64,000 nt of DNA from Narthecium ossifragum (lineage: Eukaryota > Streptophyta > Magnoliopsida > Dioscoreales > Nartheciaceae): positions 14,152,615 through 14,216,614 of the forward strand of contig OY986969.1 in assembly GCA_963920575.1 (NCBI GenBank). The letters are read 5' to 3'. Positions within the stretch are counted from its first letter, which is position 1; each line of letters begins with the position of its first letter. Below the pieces are notes generated by a model. The model saw nothing but the letters and a program-made list of their open reading frames with translations. It did no database searches and was not told the origin of the DNA. The position numbers and the translations under genes are program-made. This document shows positions 9,611 to 21,747 of the stretch, piece after piece.

Positions 9611-11713
9611 TTAGAGTTTTATCTTTTGTTTTCTCCCTTTTGAGACCAACCTCCTAATAGCTTTCTCGCAATTGGATTTATACCTCTTCTCCGGAGGGCG
9701 GCCCTTGGTATGGACTTGGAGTGGACTCAATATTCGTGTACTCATTGAGTCATTGGTAGGCAAAGAGTCATCCATTGAAACATTTGCATGGGATATAGTG
9801 ACCGGACAATGTGATAGCATATGTTGCAATTCATTCATCTTCTCAACAACCATGTTGCACCTCTCATCTGATTCAGCCCCCATCTCAACAACTGCATTTA
9901 GTGGTTCGAACATCTTATTCATACGGTTTGCAACAATGGAATTGCCTAGGTCATCGTGGGAAACCCTCAGTCGTGAGTAACTTCGGCGCACATCCTTGCT
10001 CCATTGATCAAGAATGTAAGCAACAGGAATAATCAACACCCTTCTCGCAATCAAAATCGTGAGCGCATGCCAACAAAGAATGCCTCGATGCTCAAAATGC
10101 CGGCAAATGCACCGAACAGTTTGGTTTGTTTCATGAAAACAAACAGAGTATTCTTTGTCCTCATGTTTGCCATTCACAAGTACAACTTCTTATACAATGT
10201 ATGAATACTCATCACCCGTGGTGGAGGCTAACATTTTTTCTCATTGAATGCAATTATGCAATTCTTTTTGGAACTCGGCAAACTTGGCAGTCGTATAGAT
10301 TTCTTGCAACTGACGTTCAAGAGGAAGTTGAGATGTACACTGTAACTATTTCCTGAATGATTGATAATCAGCATATGCTTCTTTCTCGATCTTACTCCTG
10401 AGTGCATTATCATACTGCTCCACAAACTGCTTGAGAGAAGTTTTTGAATTTACATATCCATCAAAGAAAGCATTCATGCTTTCGCTGCGCTATGCAGTGG
10501 ACATCCCAGCCCAAAATGAATCCTTCACATTCGCCGGAACCCACCGACTTCTGTCGACATACAAATCTTCCAACCAGTTGTTTTCCCCTAGACCAAATTG
10601 AGACAACATCGCCGCCCACCGTTCCTCAAACTCCGATGGAACCAATGAGTCATAAACTGCACCTTTCAATGCAAGGCAGACTTCATTATAGTGTGTGTGC
10701 CTTCCTAGTTTTTCAGGCAATTTCTTCAGTATGTGCCACAAGCACCATCTATGCCGAGTTTTGCTGAAAACAATGGATATGGCTTTCATCATTGCCTTAT
10801 CCTGATCAGTGATAATAGCATGCAGTGCTTTATTTTTCATGCATCGCATCCATGTTTCGAACAACCACACGAACGAGGCCGTATCCTCGCCAGATACCAG
10901 CCCACAACCAAGTAGTATGGATTGCTCGTGATGGTTGATGCCGACAAATGGTGCAAATGACATGTCATACTTATTTGTCAAGTATGTAGTGTCGAACGTG
11001 ACGACATCCCCAAAATACTCTGCAGCTGATCTACTACGAGGATCTGCCCAGAATATACTCTTCAGTCTTGATTTGTCATCCAGATCGAAAGCATAGAAGA
11101 AATCAGAATTCTTCAATTGCATTCGCTGGAAATAACTATCAACCGCTTTGGCATCGCCCTCTCCAAGGCGCAACCGCCTAGCTTTCGCAATGTGATTGCG
11201 TTAGTCTCTTTCGACAAACTCCAGACTATCATAGCAACCGGCCTCAATAACAAAGGAGTTGAAGTTTTGGTTCATCCGAACACCAGCTTGATCATTGAGC
11301 TCCAAACGCCTTTTGACAGTATTTGTGAGTGTTCTGTTGCATGGGAAAAATCGAGACTTGTGCGGGCTAAGTGGATGGTTATGCTCGAGAACCACTCATT
11401 TCATCTCCCACTTACCACTTGAGCATTTTGATATGTGGGCCCTAGCCATACAACCCGTTTTCGAGCTTGACTACGGTCCATCATGAGCTTTGCTCATCCT
11501 AGGCTTGCCCTCGCACGAGCAAGTAAGCAACATACTCAGCAAATTTCTCGCGTCATCGGAAGTTGAGCTCATCTTAGTAACAGAAAAACCTACGGTCTTA
11601 CCGTAATCCTTATAAAAAGAATATACACACTCTGGAGTGTCAAATATCATTCCAGTAGCCGGTGCTAACACCTCTACTGGATCAACTGTTGCCTTGTCGC
11701 GAGGTGCGGCCAT
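9611..11713 (-). pseudogene. FAR1/FHY3-related (FRS) MULE-transposase-derived pseudogene
   Basis: One continuous minus-strand frame of about 700 codons starts at ATG 11713 (MAAPRDKATVDPVEVLAP). It shows the family's order of domains. First the FAR1 DNA-binding domain (GMIFDTPECVYSFYKDYGK, then VVLEHNHPLSPHKSRFF). Next the MULE transposase core (GDVVTFDTTYLTNKY, FAPFVGINHH, AIITDQDKAM, HRWCLWHILKKLPEKL). Then SESMNAFFDGYVNSKTSLKQ. Last a SWIM zinc finger (CICRHFEHRGILCWHAL) and a basic KGRPPEKRYKS tail. In-frame stops fall at about 11471, 11397, 11201, 10490, 10352, 10240 and 10192, with no frameshift needed. The one at 10490 replaces the Q of the usual STTQRSES. FRS proteins are transcription factors domesticated from MULE transposases; this copy is dead. 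Confidence 0.85.
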
Positions 11714-13027
11714 GTTGAACAATCATTCTACCTACATTCATAAATTTAAACCATAGTCTCAACTAGATTTTAGTATACAAAAGGGAAATTAGGAAATAAT
11801 ATATTGAATACAAGGGGGATCCATGATATTTGAAGAATCTAGGAGGAAATAGATTCATTTCCGGAATTAGATAGTTCAATCTTTTTGGAGGGTAATGTAA
11901 TATTAAATTAATTACCCTAATTCTTTTCCTCCCGCCTAGCATAAGTAGCCAATTCAATGTTTGTTTTTGCTCCTGCATAGCATCATAAGAACTAATAGGA
12001 AGATCCTAGGTGCAGCATCAAGGAAAGAAAAGAAAAAAAAATATTATCAATAGGAAGATCCTAGGTGCAGTATCAAGGAAAGAAAAGAAAATCCAAACCA
12101 TACAACTTTAACCATTTATAAGCTCTCTAATAATGGGAGACACTGAACCCAGTTCAATGTTATCAATAGGAAGGGAATCAAGAAACAACTAGGTCCAGGG
12201 TTAAAAATCTATAGAAAGCAATGCCTCCAAATAGTAGTTGTTCACTTAAAACGTCCCGAAGAGTAAAAATCCAATTAGAAGGCATCAACTCTCGTCTAAT
12301 CTCTTACTCAATACTCCTATTGTGGAATTTCACCAAAAAAAACACATTTACTAGTCAAAAAATAGTGAAATGCATAAAAGGCTCTGTCAACCATTATTTC
12401 TCAAACAAAAAAAGAAAAAAGATTACCAGAGAAGAGCTCCAAGATTACCAGAGAATTCTCACTAGTCGAACCAAATCCAGCCATCAATCCACCAAACCAA
12501 CTCAATCGACCAAAGCTCCTCAAAATCAACATAGAAACCCCTCAAAACCCCGATCGAAGCTCATCAACTAGAAAAAGCCATTGCCAAAAAAGAGAAAAGG
12601 TGCCAATTACCATAGAAGAGCTCCAAGAGATCGTCACGCATGAATAGATCTAGAGCTTCACGACGGCCGGAGGCGGGAGGTGAGGCGAGGGAAACGGCGC
12701 GATTCCCGACGGCCGGAGGCGGGGAGGTGAGGAGAGGGCGACGGCGACCTTCACGACGTCCGAAGGAGGGAGGTGAGGAGAGGGCAACGACGCGAGGAAC
12801 GACGCCGAGGCAAGGGTCTCAACGCCGGGTGGGAGCCCTGTAACGTCCGCGCGAAGGGAATGGGTAGAGATGGGTGTGGATGAGGAAGCCTTGGGCGGTG
12901 GCGCGGTCGACGGTGGGCTTGACGAGGGCAGCGTTGGTTAGCGGGAGGTGAGTCGATGGCTGCTAGGTTTAGAAGGGAGAAGGGAAAGTAATGGGATCCC
13001 AATTGAAGTGGGCGCCCAAAGTGGGTG
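11714..13027. other. Intergenic or leader region with small duplications
   Basis: No supported gene. A direct duplication of about 46 bases (taggaagatcctaggtgcag... followed by atcaaggaaagaaaagaaaa) occurs at 11995-12040 and 12051-12096. At 12650-12830 a GC-rich block repeats cgacggccggaggcggg and gaggtgagg. On the minus strand this could be 5' leader or promoter of the FRS-like gene. Frames here are low-complexity R/P-rich and not convincing. Confidence 0.5.
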
Positions 13028-13064
13028 GCCACGTAGGCATGTGCAATGCACATGCCTACGTGGC
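13028..13064. repeat. 37-bp perfect palindrome
   Basis: The 18-base arms GCCACGTAGGCATGTGCA and TGCACATGCCTACGTGGC are exact reverse complements around a single central A at 13046. It lies 40 bases left of the Cop1 LTR. Each arm contains an ACGTGG/CCACGT G-box-like core. Confidence 0.95.
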
Positions 13065-13103
13065 ATGTACCCAAATCGGAACCCTTCCACAAAATAACTG
13101 CTT

Positions 13104-13355
13104 TGTTGTATATATGTGCTAAGAAGTAAGCATACACCTCACTACTAATAAGAGAAAGGGATAGCGAGAAGGAGAGATTTTGATAGAACTAATACTCTCC
13201 GTTTCTCATTACATCTCATCCATAGTCAATGCCTAGTTATTGACAAAGTTTATACAATCAAACAGATGAGGTGAAAAATTTCCACCATCATAAATGATGT
13301 TAGGTGATGGTCATTCACATATACACATGTGATTCATGGCATGTGATTCACAACA
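13104..13355 (-). repeat. 3' LTR of Ty1/copia element Cop1 (252 bp)
   Basis: Termini are TGTTGT (13104) and ACAACA (13350-13355). On the minus strand the LTR is preceded by the polypurine tract CAAGGGGGAG, the standard copia 3' LTR context. Its 5' partner is not in the window. Confidence 0.8.
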
Positions 13356-15437
13356 CTCCCCCTTGAATGACCATTAGTATAAGAATGTGCCTTATTAAAA
13401 ACCTTTACTAAGAAAAACCCAAAGGGATAAAAACTCAGCGAATGAAAAGAATACGTCATTTTTGCTTAAAGAGGTATTAGGCTATCAAAACTGCCTCGTT
13501 AAAACCTTGCCAAGCAAAACCCAGTGGGAAAAAACCTTAGCGAAGGAAAAAGAATACAGTACTTGAATACCTTCTAAGATGATGACTCCCCCTCATGAAG
13601 ATATAAGGCAAGCTTCAGGTGCTTAGCACAAGAGATCCTTGAGACGACGTATTCTGATGTCATGCACTAGCTTTCTGAATGTTGTCGCCGGTAGTGTCTT
13701 TGTAAATAGATCGGTCAAGTTGTCGCTAGAGCGTATCTGCTAGATATTAATATCATTGATCTTTTGGAGCTCATGCGTGTAAAAGAATCTTGGGGAAATA
13801 TGCTTCGTTCTATCGCCTTTGATATACCAGCTTCTGATTTGAGCGATGCAAGTTGCATTATCTTCATATAATACCGTTGGGGTATTCCTGATTGAAGATA
13901 ACGCACAAGTATCATGAATATACTGTATTATACTTCTTAGCCAGATACATTCTCGACTTGCTTCATGAATAGCAAGTATCTCAGCATGATTTGAAGAGGT
14001 GGCGATTGGTGTATGTTTCATAGATCTCCAAAATATAGCAGTGTTACCATAGAGAAATATATACCCGGTTTGTGACTTGGTCTTCTGTGGATAAGAAAGA
14101 TAACTAGCATCTGCATAGCCAACTAACTGTGGTTTCGAATTATTTGAGGAAAATAGTCCGAGATCTGTAGTTCCACAAAGATTGCGCAATATGTGCTTGA
14201 TCCCATTGCAGTGCCTTCGGGTTGGTGCAGAACTGAATCTTGCTAATAAATTGACTGTAAAGGCTATATCGGGTCGTGCGTAATTTGCAAGATATATGAG
14301 AGCTCCAACTGCATTAAAATATGGTACTTCAGGACCAAAAAGCTCTTCATCATCTTCTTGAGGGCAAAAAGGATCTTTCTTCACATCAAGAGATCGGACG
14401 ACCATTGGAGAACTCAATGGATGGGTTTTGTCCATATAGAATTGCCTCAAGACCTTTTCTATATATGTTGTTTGGTGAACCAATATTCCACTTGGAAGGT
14501 GTTCGATCTACAGACCAAGACAAAATCTTGTCCTTCCAAGATCCTTCATTTCAAATTCTTTCTTTAGATAGTCAGATGCCTTTATCAGCTCTTCTGGAGT
14601 CCCAATTAGATTCATATCATCTACATATACTACAATAATAGCAAATCCAAATGCTGCTTTCTTGATGAATACACATGGACTAACTGAGTTATTCACATAT
14701 CCTTCTTTTAGAAGATACTCATTGAGCCGATTGTACCACATCCGACTAGATTGTTTTAACCCATATAAGAATTTTTGAAGTTTAATAGAATACAGATCCC
14801 GAAATTTATTTGCTTCAGGCAATTTAAGTCCTTTAGGGACTTAAATATAAATGTCACTATCTAGTGACCCATATATGTATGCTATGACTACGTCCATTGG
14901 ATGCATTTCCAATCTTTATGACACTACTAAACTTATTAAAAATCGAAATGTTATTCCATCCATTACAGGAGAGTATGTTTCCTCGTAATCTATACCATGT
15001 TTCTGTGAGAAACCTTGTGCTACAAGCCGTGCTTTATATATCACTATTTCATTTCGCTTGCGTACAAATACCCATTTGTATCCCAATGGTTTGACATCTT
15101 CTGGTGTCTGGACTACATGTCCAAAAACATTTCGTTTTGCCAGAGAGTTCAATTCATCTTGAAAAGCTTTTTCCCATTTTGGCCAATCAACTCTACGTTG
15201 ACACTTTTCGATGGATTTTGGCTCAAGCTCTTCATTACTTCTGATTATGTCAAGAGCAACTGCATATGCAAATAAGTTGTCGATAACAGTTTCATTTATG
15301 TCCCACCTTTTCTCAGTGTACACACAATTTATCGAAATCTCATGATTTTTAGATATCTGGATCTCTTCAAGAGGTGCTTGAACCTCTTCAGGGGGTATAT
15401 GAACCTCTTCAGGAAATGCTTGAAACTCTTCAAGATG
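13356..15437 (-). pseudogene. Ty1/copia reverse transcriptase-RNase H (Cop1), 5' part cut off by Tek1
   Basis: On the minus strand a single frame reads WPKWEKAFQDELNSLAKRNV, GYKWVFVRKRN..YKARLVAQG, SQKHGIDYEETYSPV, LQKFLYGLKQSSRMWYNRL, the RT catalytic IIVVYVDDMNLIG, YLANYARPDIAFTVNLLARF, VGYADASYLSYPQKTKSQTG, and RNase H ending DNLTDLFTKTLP. That is the copia RT-RNase H order. In-frame stops at about 14913, 14848, 13740 and further toward the LTR kill it. RNase H lies next to the 3' LTR at 13355. gag, protease and integrase are absent because Tek1 is inserted at 15438. Confidence 0.9.
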
Positions 15438-17665
15438 TGTGAGGACATGTCCCTCTACTCATGGGTCGACCGGCTGGGTTGGGCTCGTGGCACGTTGCTT
15501 ATTTCGCGTCGAGCGCGCGATCCGGTGGATCACATTATTTCTTTGGCCGCAAGGGAAATTTGGTAAATTACGCCTTGTCGATTTGTTTCACACCCACATG
15601 TGCACACACTGACCGTGTTTGTGATAATGTTTGGTTAGAACGGTAAGGTGAACCCCGAATCGAAAGATCTGGGCTTGGGCTTGTGTTCTAGCCCAAGTCT
15701 AGCTTTTTGCACCAAAAAAATCGATCTTCTCTTGCTAAGAAGATCGATCCTTTAATGCCAGAAAATCAAGCTGGATCGTCATGAAGGATCGATCTTTTTT
15801 TAAAAGATCGATCATTCATAAGTCAGTTCGTCCATCTATAAAACAAATGCGACCTTCTTCTTTAATCTTTTTGAAATCCACCGTTCCTGATCTCAGATCT
15901 GGCTGGATTTGGAAGAGGTTGAGGGCGATATTGGCTTGACAGCTGGGATTGAAGGTGTTCTAGTCGAGGTAGGGATCCTACCTACTTGTTTTTTCGGTTT
16001 TGTGAGGTTTGAGTTTGGTTGTGTTAGGTTTGAGTAGATCTCTTTACATGCTCGTTAGTTTTTAATACAAATACCAGTTTTGGACTCGTGGTCCTTCGTA
16101 CTACCAGATCCCAAGGTTTTGTGGGGGGTTTGGTAGAGTTTTCCGACGGTATTTCTCGCCAGCAGATCGCCGGAGAACCCAATGGGATCGATCCTTTTTT
16201 AGGAAGGATCGATCATTCTTGAAGCGTCATGCCTAGCCTGTGCATGATTGATCTTCTGCTGGAAGAAGATCGATCTTTTGCTTGGCGGCATGGACGAGGT
16301 CTTTGGTCACGAAGGTGATCGATCCTTTTTGGCTTGACAGGGATGGGACTCCCTGTTTGCGAAGAAGATCAATCCCTTCTTGGAAAGGATCGATCCTTTT
16401 GGTCATAGGGAGGTGTTTTCGTCAAATTTTACCCGCGGGGCTTTGTATGTGCGGTTTTCGTAACCGCTTAATACCTGGTACATATCTTGAGCATGTTAGC
16501 CCCATAATGAGGGGTAGTGGTGAACCGAGAGAGTGACGACTCCCGGGATGTGTAGATAGCATGTTGTATTGTTAGTTGTGTTTGTCGGAGTTGCTTCCCA
16601 TAGCATGTTGTCTCTTTGTGGACTGGCTGCAGTTGATGGGGTTACCACTGCAGCAGCCCCTTGGTCTGTTTTATTTGTTCACCACCCCGGGCCGGTAGGG
16701 TACTGAGCCCAGACCGTGTTTATTTATCATCACATATGTTGCATGCTTATCTGCTTTCCTACGTGTGTTCATAGCATGCATATGATTGTGGATGAGATGA
16801 ATAAGGTTAGGGCGTGAGGGATCTGTGGTATCACCGTCCCAAGGCTTGGAAGCTCGGATTTAGCCTTAGGACCGAGGCTGTGCAGCTTGGTCCAGGTTTG
16901 AATGGTTGTGTTCAGTCGATTTCGAAGATAGGCCTAGATGATTGGAACACTTATTGATCGATGATTTAAAGATCGTGTCGGCCTCGAGCCTGGTTTTGTG
17001 GTGTAGTTGGTGTCCGGTTTTCTTGTCTCTTGAGTAGAGGGTATGTCTACTCAGCAGTGTTGTCTTCCCGCCCAGCAGTGTCTTGTTTCTGCTATACTAG
17101 GTGTTTCCGGGATTGGCCCAGTTCGTTAGGGTGACCATGGTCGGATACCTAGAGAAACCGATGGGGTTATTGCACCCCTGTATACACCCAGACCTTGCTA
17201 GAGGGCGGCACTGTTGCAATTCTCTCTTCCTTCTGTGAATCGTAGTGTAGTTTCCCTGCTGAGCTTAGTTGCTCATTCCTACCCGAGCTGCGTTTGGCAC
17301 GTGCAGGCGTTAGCTTCTCTTTCGTGGCCCCTACCGGGCAGTTGGTCGACGGTGCGGTGACACCTGGCGGAGTTTGAGGAGTGGTGATCTTCTGTCTTCC
17401 GAACCTTGTATATTTAGCCTCCTACGAGAGTGTATAAATGTCTGTAACTAATTTCCCCTCTTCGAGTTTTGTAGACTTGCGCTTTGGATTTGTAATTGTT
17501 AAGTTTGTGGTTTCTGTTAATTTTAGATTTGTTAATTGAGGGTGTTGAATGAATGCTTGGAAAACCAGTAGACTAGAGGGAACTCTCGCCAAATTTTCCG
17601 CAGTTAGTTAGGTTCCGGTTCGCGCCCCCGGCCCGGTTGGGCTTTCGTCGGTCCGGACGTGAAAG
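15438..17665 (+). repeat. 5' LTR of Tek1
   Basis: Starts TGTGAGGACATG, the same start as the Tek2 and Tek3 LTRs, and ends near ccggacgtgaaag before the primer-binding site. The usual terminal CA appears mutated. U3 (15719-16405) holds paired GATCGATC palindromes. The end region shares cgccaaattttccgc with every Tek LTR here. Confidence 0.8.
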
Positions 17666-17667
17666 CT

Positions 17668-17679
17668 TGGTATCAAAGC
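17668..17679 (+). other. Primer-binding site of Tek1 (initiator tRNA-Met type)
   Basis: TGGTATCAAAGC, one base off the standard TGGTATCAGAGC complementary to the 3' end of initiator tRNA-Met, placed three bases after the LTR. Confidence 0.8.
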
Positions 17680-17726
17680 TTAGGCTGTAGGTCCCAGGGA
17701 TAGGAATAGGATTCGGTTGAGATTGA

Positions 17727-18052
17727 GTGTGGGATGGGATAGGTCTATGTCTAGAATATCAGTGCATGCTCCGTTGTGATGTGCTGTGCTTTCGCTTTCT
17801 GTTTGTGCTGCTTGTTTTGCGATTTCTGACGAGTGGACGCTCGTTTGTCATCGGTGATTGCGCAGATGTCGGGAGCTCGAGGTTGGCCTTCGGTTGTTGG
17901 TTGGGGTGGGGCTCGACTCGTACGACCCGCCCGACCGAGCAGGGAGGTTCCTGTCAGAGCGGTCTGAGGTATGCGGGTTGCACCATCACCAGTGACGGTT
18001 TCGGTCGCAATGAGGAGGTCTTTCTCGTCGAGGGGAGGGTCCTCGCTCCTGT
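17727..18052 (+). pseudogene. Tek1 gag, first fragment
   Basis: The frame ends ...NEEVFLVEGRVLAPV at the Tek2 insertion and continues at 49139. The true gag ATG is uncertain; one at 17867 is in another frame, implying an early frameshift. Confidence 0.6.
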
Positions 18053-18172
18053 TTTGAGGACCTGTCCCTCTACTCCTGAGTCGACCGTCTGGGTCGGGCC
18101 CGTGGCTCATTATGAACCCTAAGGGCAATTTGGTAAATTACGCATTGTCGGTTTGTTTCACACCCGCGGGTG

Positions 18173-19145
18173 TGATGAGTGCATGAAAGTGCACTCTAAA
18201 TAACCTTAAAACTAGTTTAATTACTGAAATTTTCATCTTTAATTAGTCTCTTTAGTACTATTTTTATACTTCTATGTTGTTTCAAAAAGTTATTTGAAAT
18301 ATACAGGAAGGTGAAGCTAAAGATGCAAAGATATGTCATATTCAACATCAAATCTGTACCTACTTAGAACGAACCAGATAATCTTCTATACATGGTTAGA
18401 AAGCTCTTGAAGTCTAGTTTCCAGAGAATTTTACGGTTCATGATTTGGAGTTTCCTCGAGAAAGATATGCTATTTTTATTACGATAGGTGCAGACAAAGC
18501 AATTACGGAAGAAGGAGATTGATCTGATGCTCAAAGGATCGATCTCCACCCGAAGAAGAGATCGATCTTCTAAGTGCATTTAATCCTGATAGAGAGCACC
18601 ACTTGAAAGGATCCATCATCTCACTCGAAAGGATTGATCATTCAAGTGAATTTTTACATGACAGAGAGCACGAATTGCAATGATCAATCATCTCACTCGA
18701 AATGATCGATCATCCACGGGATGAGACCAACGAGACAAAAAGAAGATCGATCTTTATCCCAAAGAAGATCGATCTAAGTCGGGGCGAAGCAGGTTGTGAA
18801 AATTGAGAAAAGAAAGAAGATCGATCTTTATCCTTAAAAAGATCAATCTCTTATCGGATGACCTGGAAACGAACGGACCAAATTTAATCCAAAGGCTGAA
18901 ATAAAAGCTAGGGTTTCTTACCAATATTTAAGGAAGTCGTCCAAGACATAGAAAGGGGGGTCGGCCAGCATTATTGGAGGAGTTTTGAAGGCCGGCAAGA
19001 GGGGAGAAGACGACACGAAGATCTAGGGTTTTTTTCGTTCTTATCTTTCTTATGAATATCTTGGTTGTTTTATGATGAACATGAGTGGCTAATCCCTTTT
19101 CTAAGGAACCGATGTAGCCCTAACTGAATCATTCTATGTTATTGA
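18173..19145 (+). repeat. Ath1 5' LTR, first part
   Basis: Starts TGATGAGTGCATGAAAGTGC and matches 43706 onward. 18527-18860 holds five GATCGATC-type pairs. It stops at gttattga where Ath2 enters and resumes at 36560. Confidence 0.9.
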
Positions 19146-20592
19146 TGAGTCACTAAATATTCGTAATTAGACCCCTTCATTTACCTTTGTTAGGCCTAGA
19201 GTGTTTGTATTTAATAGTTTGTTAGTTAATTTTGGGTTTAATCATGATTTGAGAAGAAATACAGGAAATTTGGCTAAAAAGATGAATTTATGTGATAAAG
19301 ACTGTTTCGTCGTCTGTCAGGAGAATATTCTCTAGATATTCTGTATAAGTCCAAATATTCGGAAACTTTATTACGTGATAGAAGACTTCAAGAGCTACAA
19401 TGTTCATGTTGGACACTTTACGAGATTCCTGATGGATTGATTCCAGTTTCGAAGAAGATCAAGATACAGAGCTGCTTGAAAACTGGTCCGTCGATGCTCA
19501 GGAGAATATTCGCCAAATATTCCACATAAATCCGAATATTATAAACTCTTCAGAATATGATAGAGGACTTCCTAATCTACAACTTTCGTGTTGAGCAAGT
19601 TTCAAAATTCGGGCTAGATTGGACCCAGTTACACTTGGAATAGGTCTGCCAGAATTAAATCAGAAAATCCGAGTTGTAGCAGAAGTCCAACTTAGGCCAA
19701 ACCCTAATTTCGGGAGTTCTCTTATAAATAGGGTTATTCAATCCGGGAATAATCATCTTTTTGTCAATCTTTGGAGGAGGAAGAAGAAGAAGGAGAGGAT
19801 GTGGATGGTGACAGCTTCCTATTCCAACCCAATGGCGTTCATCCAAAAGATGAGTTGCTAGTTATTGTACTTAGGATTATTCATGAAACCCTAGCATAGT
19901 TTTCTATCTTCTTTGGTTTGAATCTTGTATTCTTCTCAAGACATGATCCTATGAATTTGCTTTTTATTGTTAATAGAGTTGAGGGAACAGAGTTCCTTGA
20001 CGTATTTTCAGTCCAACATGATTTCTGTGATTTCTGTGATTGATTGTAGAGATTCATAGGATAGTTTTCATGTGATTTATGGTTTGCTAGTGAGATAGGC
20101 TATGCTAAGGTAGGATAGGTTGTGCCAATGTCATTAGGAGTAGTATAACTTAAAGTAATCGTAGGACCGAAGACAATCTATGCCAAGAATGATAGGCTAT
20201 GCCGTTAGGAACATAAATCTTATTTTAGGGATTCATGTGAGCTTGTAGCCATATGATCCATAATGTTGAGAGATGAGAACAAGAGGATAACTAGAGAAGA
20301 TTGAAGGCGAAACTAGGGTGGATTGAGTAATTCCTAAGTCACTTATCCATTGATTCAAATTGATCAACCTTTTATTTCTTTTCTTTATTAGTTAGATAAC
20401 TCTATTTTATCTTTGATTCTTTTCTTTAGTTTTAGGGTTTTGAGAATTGATTTCAGTTTCCAACGTTTTCCCTGTGGATCGACTCCCGACTTCACCGCTA
20501 TTCTACCCAGCAGTGTAGTGATTGAATAAGGATTATAAATTTAATATTTGATTGAGTTTGCAACGTTTTAACGACATGTTTGTAAGAGATCA
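19146..20592 (+). repeat. Ath2 5' LTR (1447 bp)
   Basis: Starts TGAGTCACTAAATATTC and ends gtaagagatca just before the primer-binding site. It matches 32711-33960 plus 36371-36559. One visible difference is an extra atttctgtg copy near 20025. Confidence 0.9.
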
Positions 20593-20595
20593 ATT

Positions 20596-20615
20596 TTTGG
20601 CGCCGTTGCCGGGGA
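20596..20615 (+). other. Ath2 primer-binding site (tRNA-Asp type)
   Basis: TTTGGCGCCGTTGCCGGGGA, the classic Athila primer-binding site complementary to the 3' end of plant tRNA-Asp. Confidence 0.9.
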
Positions 20616-21747
20616 ATTCGACGGTTACTTGGTTGATTTTCTCTTGACTCTTTTTCTTTGCTTAATTCGTTTTTTTATCTTTCTTGTCTTTCCCTTTATT
20701 TATTTTACGTTTTTTTAGGAATTCTCTAACAATTTTTCTGATTTTTACAGCTATTAATTTTGTTTTTCTCGGAGTTGGACCTGCAGCCATCGCTAAGAGC
20801 GATCGGTCGGACACGGTAGCGACCGATCGGTCGTTTTGCACTTTAGGTCTTCAATTGCTCAATTAGCTTCGTTTTTTTTTTTCAAACTTGCAAAGCTTGC
20901 AATCTCTTCTTCCTTTTACAAACTATTCCCTTCTCCAATGGCTCGGCAAATGCAAATTTTCTTGAAGAGAGGTAGGATAAGTGTTCATGGGTTGAATGGT
21001 GCGATTATTGCAGGTTAATGCAAGAAAAATGGCTAACGTTAAAGCTCAAAAGGGTGACTAGAGATAGATATAACAAAGGTAGGCTAGAAAAGCTCAAACG
21101 TTCCAAAGATGGCCTAAATCATTTCTCTAATGGTGTGCTGCCTAGAATTTCGCCTCGAGAGATTATCAAATAGGTTCTAGAGTTCAGTGAGATCTTGAAA
21201 AACTATCTCATTCACATAAATATACTCTAAGCTAAAAAAGTAACTTATTGATCACGGTATTGTGCACAGAATTGTTCAAAGGAATTCAAATAAACCAAGC
21301 TAGCACAAGAATTAAGCACAAACCAAGACCAGAATAGCATTTTCCACAACTTGCAATAAGGTAATATCATAGGCTTGTGATCATCAAGAAAAAAAAATTC
21401 AGCATCAACACCAACACCACTATCATAACCAAACCAGCAAAAGTCACTCCCCCAAACTTATTTTTCACATTGTCCTCAATGTAAAAGGAAAGAAAAAATG
21501 GAATACTAATACTCCCCTTGTAAGAAAGTTGAACGAGTGCCCAGTTGATCATCATTGAACGAGCATTTTGATAACAACAAATTCTTCCTTCTTTTGAACC
21601 TGTACCACACAAGCAAAATGAGTGGGTCAGTGCATCATTTATTGAAAACTAAAACAACTAAAACAGAATAAATAAATTTAACAGATGTAGCTTGGGTTGC
21701 CTCCCATGAAGCGCTTGTTTAATGTCATTAGCTTGACAACCACATCA
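20616..21747. other. Boundary zone between Ath2 leader and the truncated 3' end of Ath3
   Basis: The first part continues the Ath2 leader. 20797-20834 has an inverted repeat (gcgatcggtcgg...cgaccgatcggtc). 20830-20870 carries gttttgcactttaggtcttc, a word also in the Ath3 LTR at 28523, but in permuted order. 21360-21747 is Ath3 3' untranslated sequence with ACTCCCCCAAACTT (minus: AAGTTTGGGGGAGT) and gttgcctcccatgaagcgc. The exact boundary is not visible and Ath3 has no complete 3' LTR here. Confidence 0.5.

Larger units (their letters stand above)
13104..15437 (-). mobile_element. Partial Ty1/copia retrotransposon Cop1
   Basis: RT-RNase H plus polypurine tract plus 3' LTR. It is the outermost host of the nested stack. 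Its 5' portion would lie beyond the far end of Tek1, outside the window. Confidence 0.85.
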
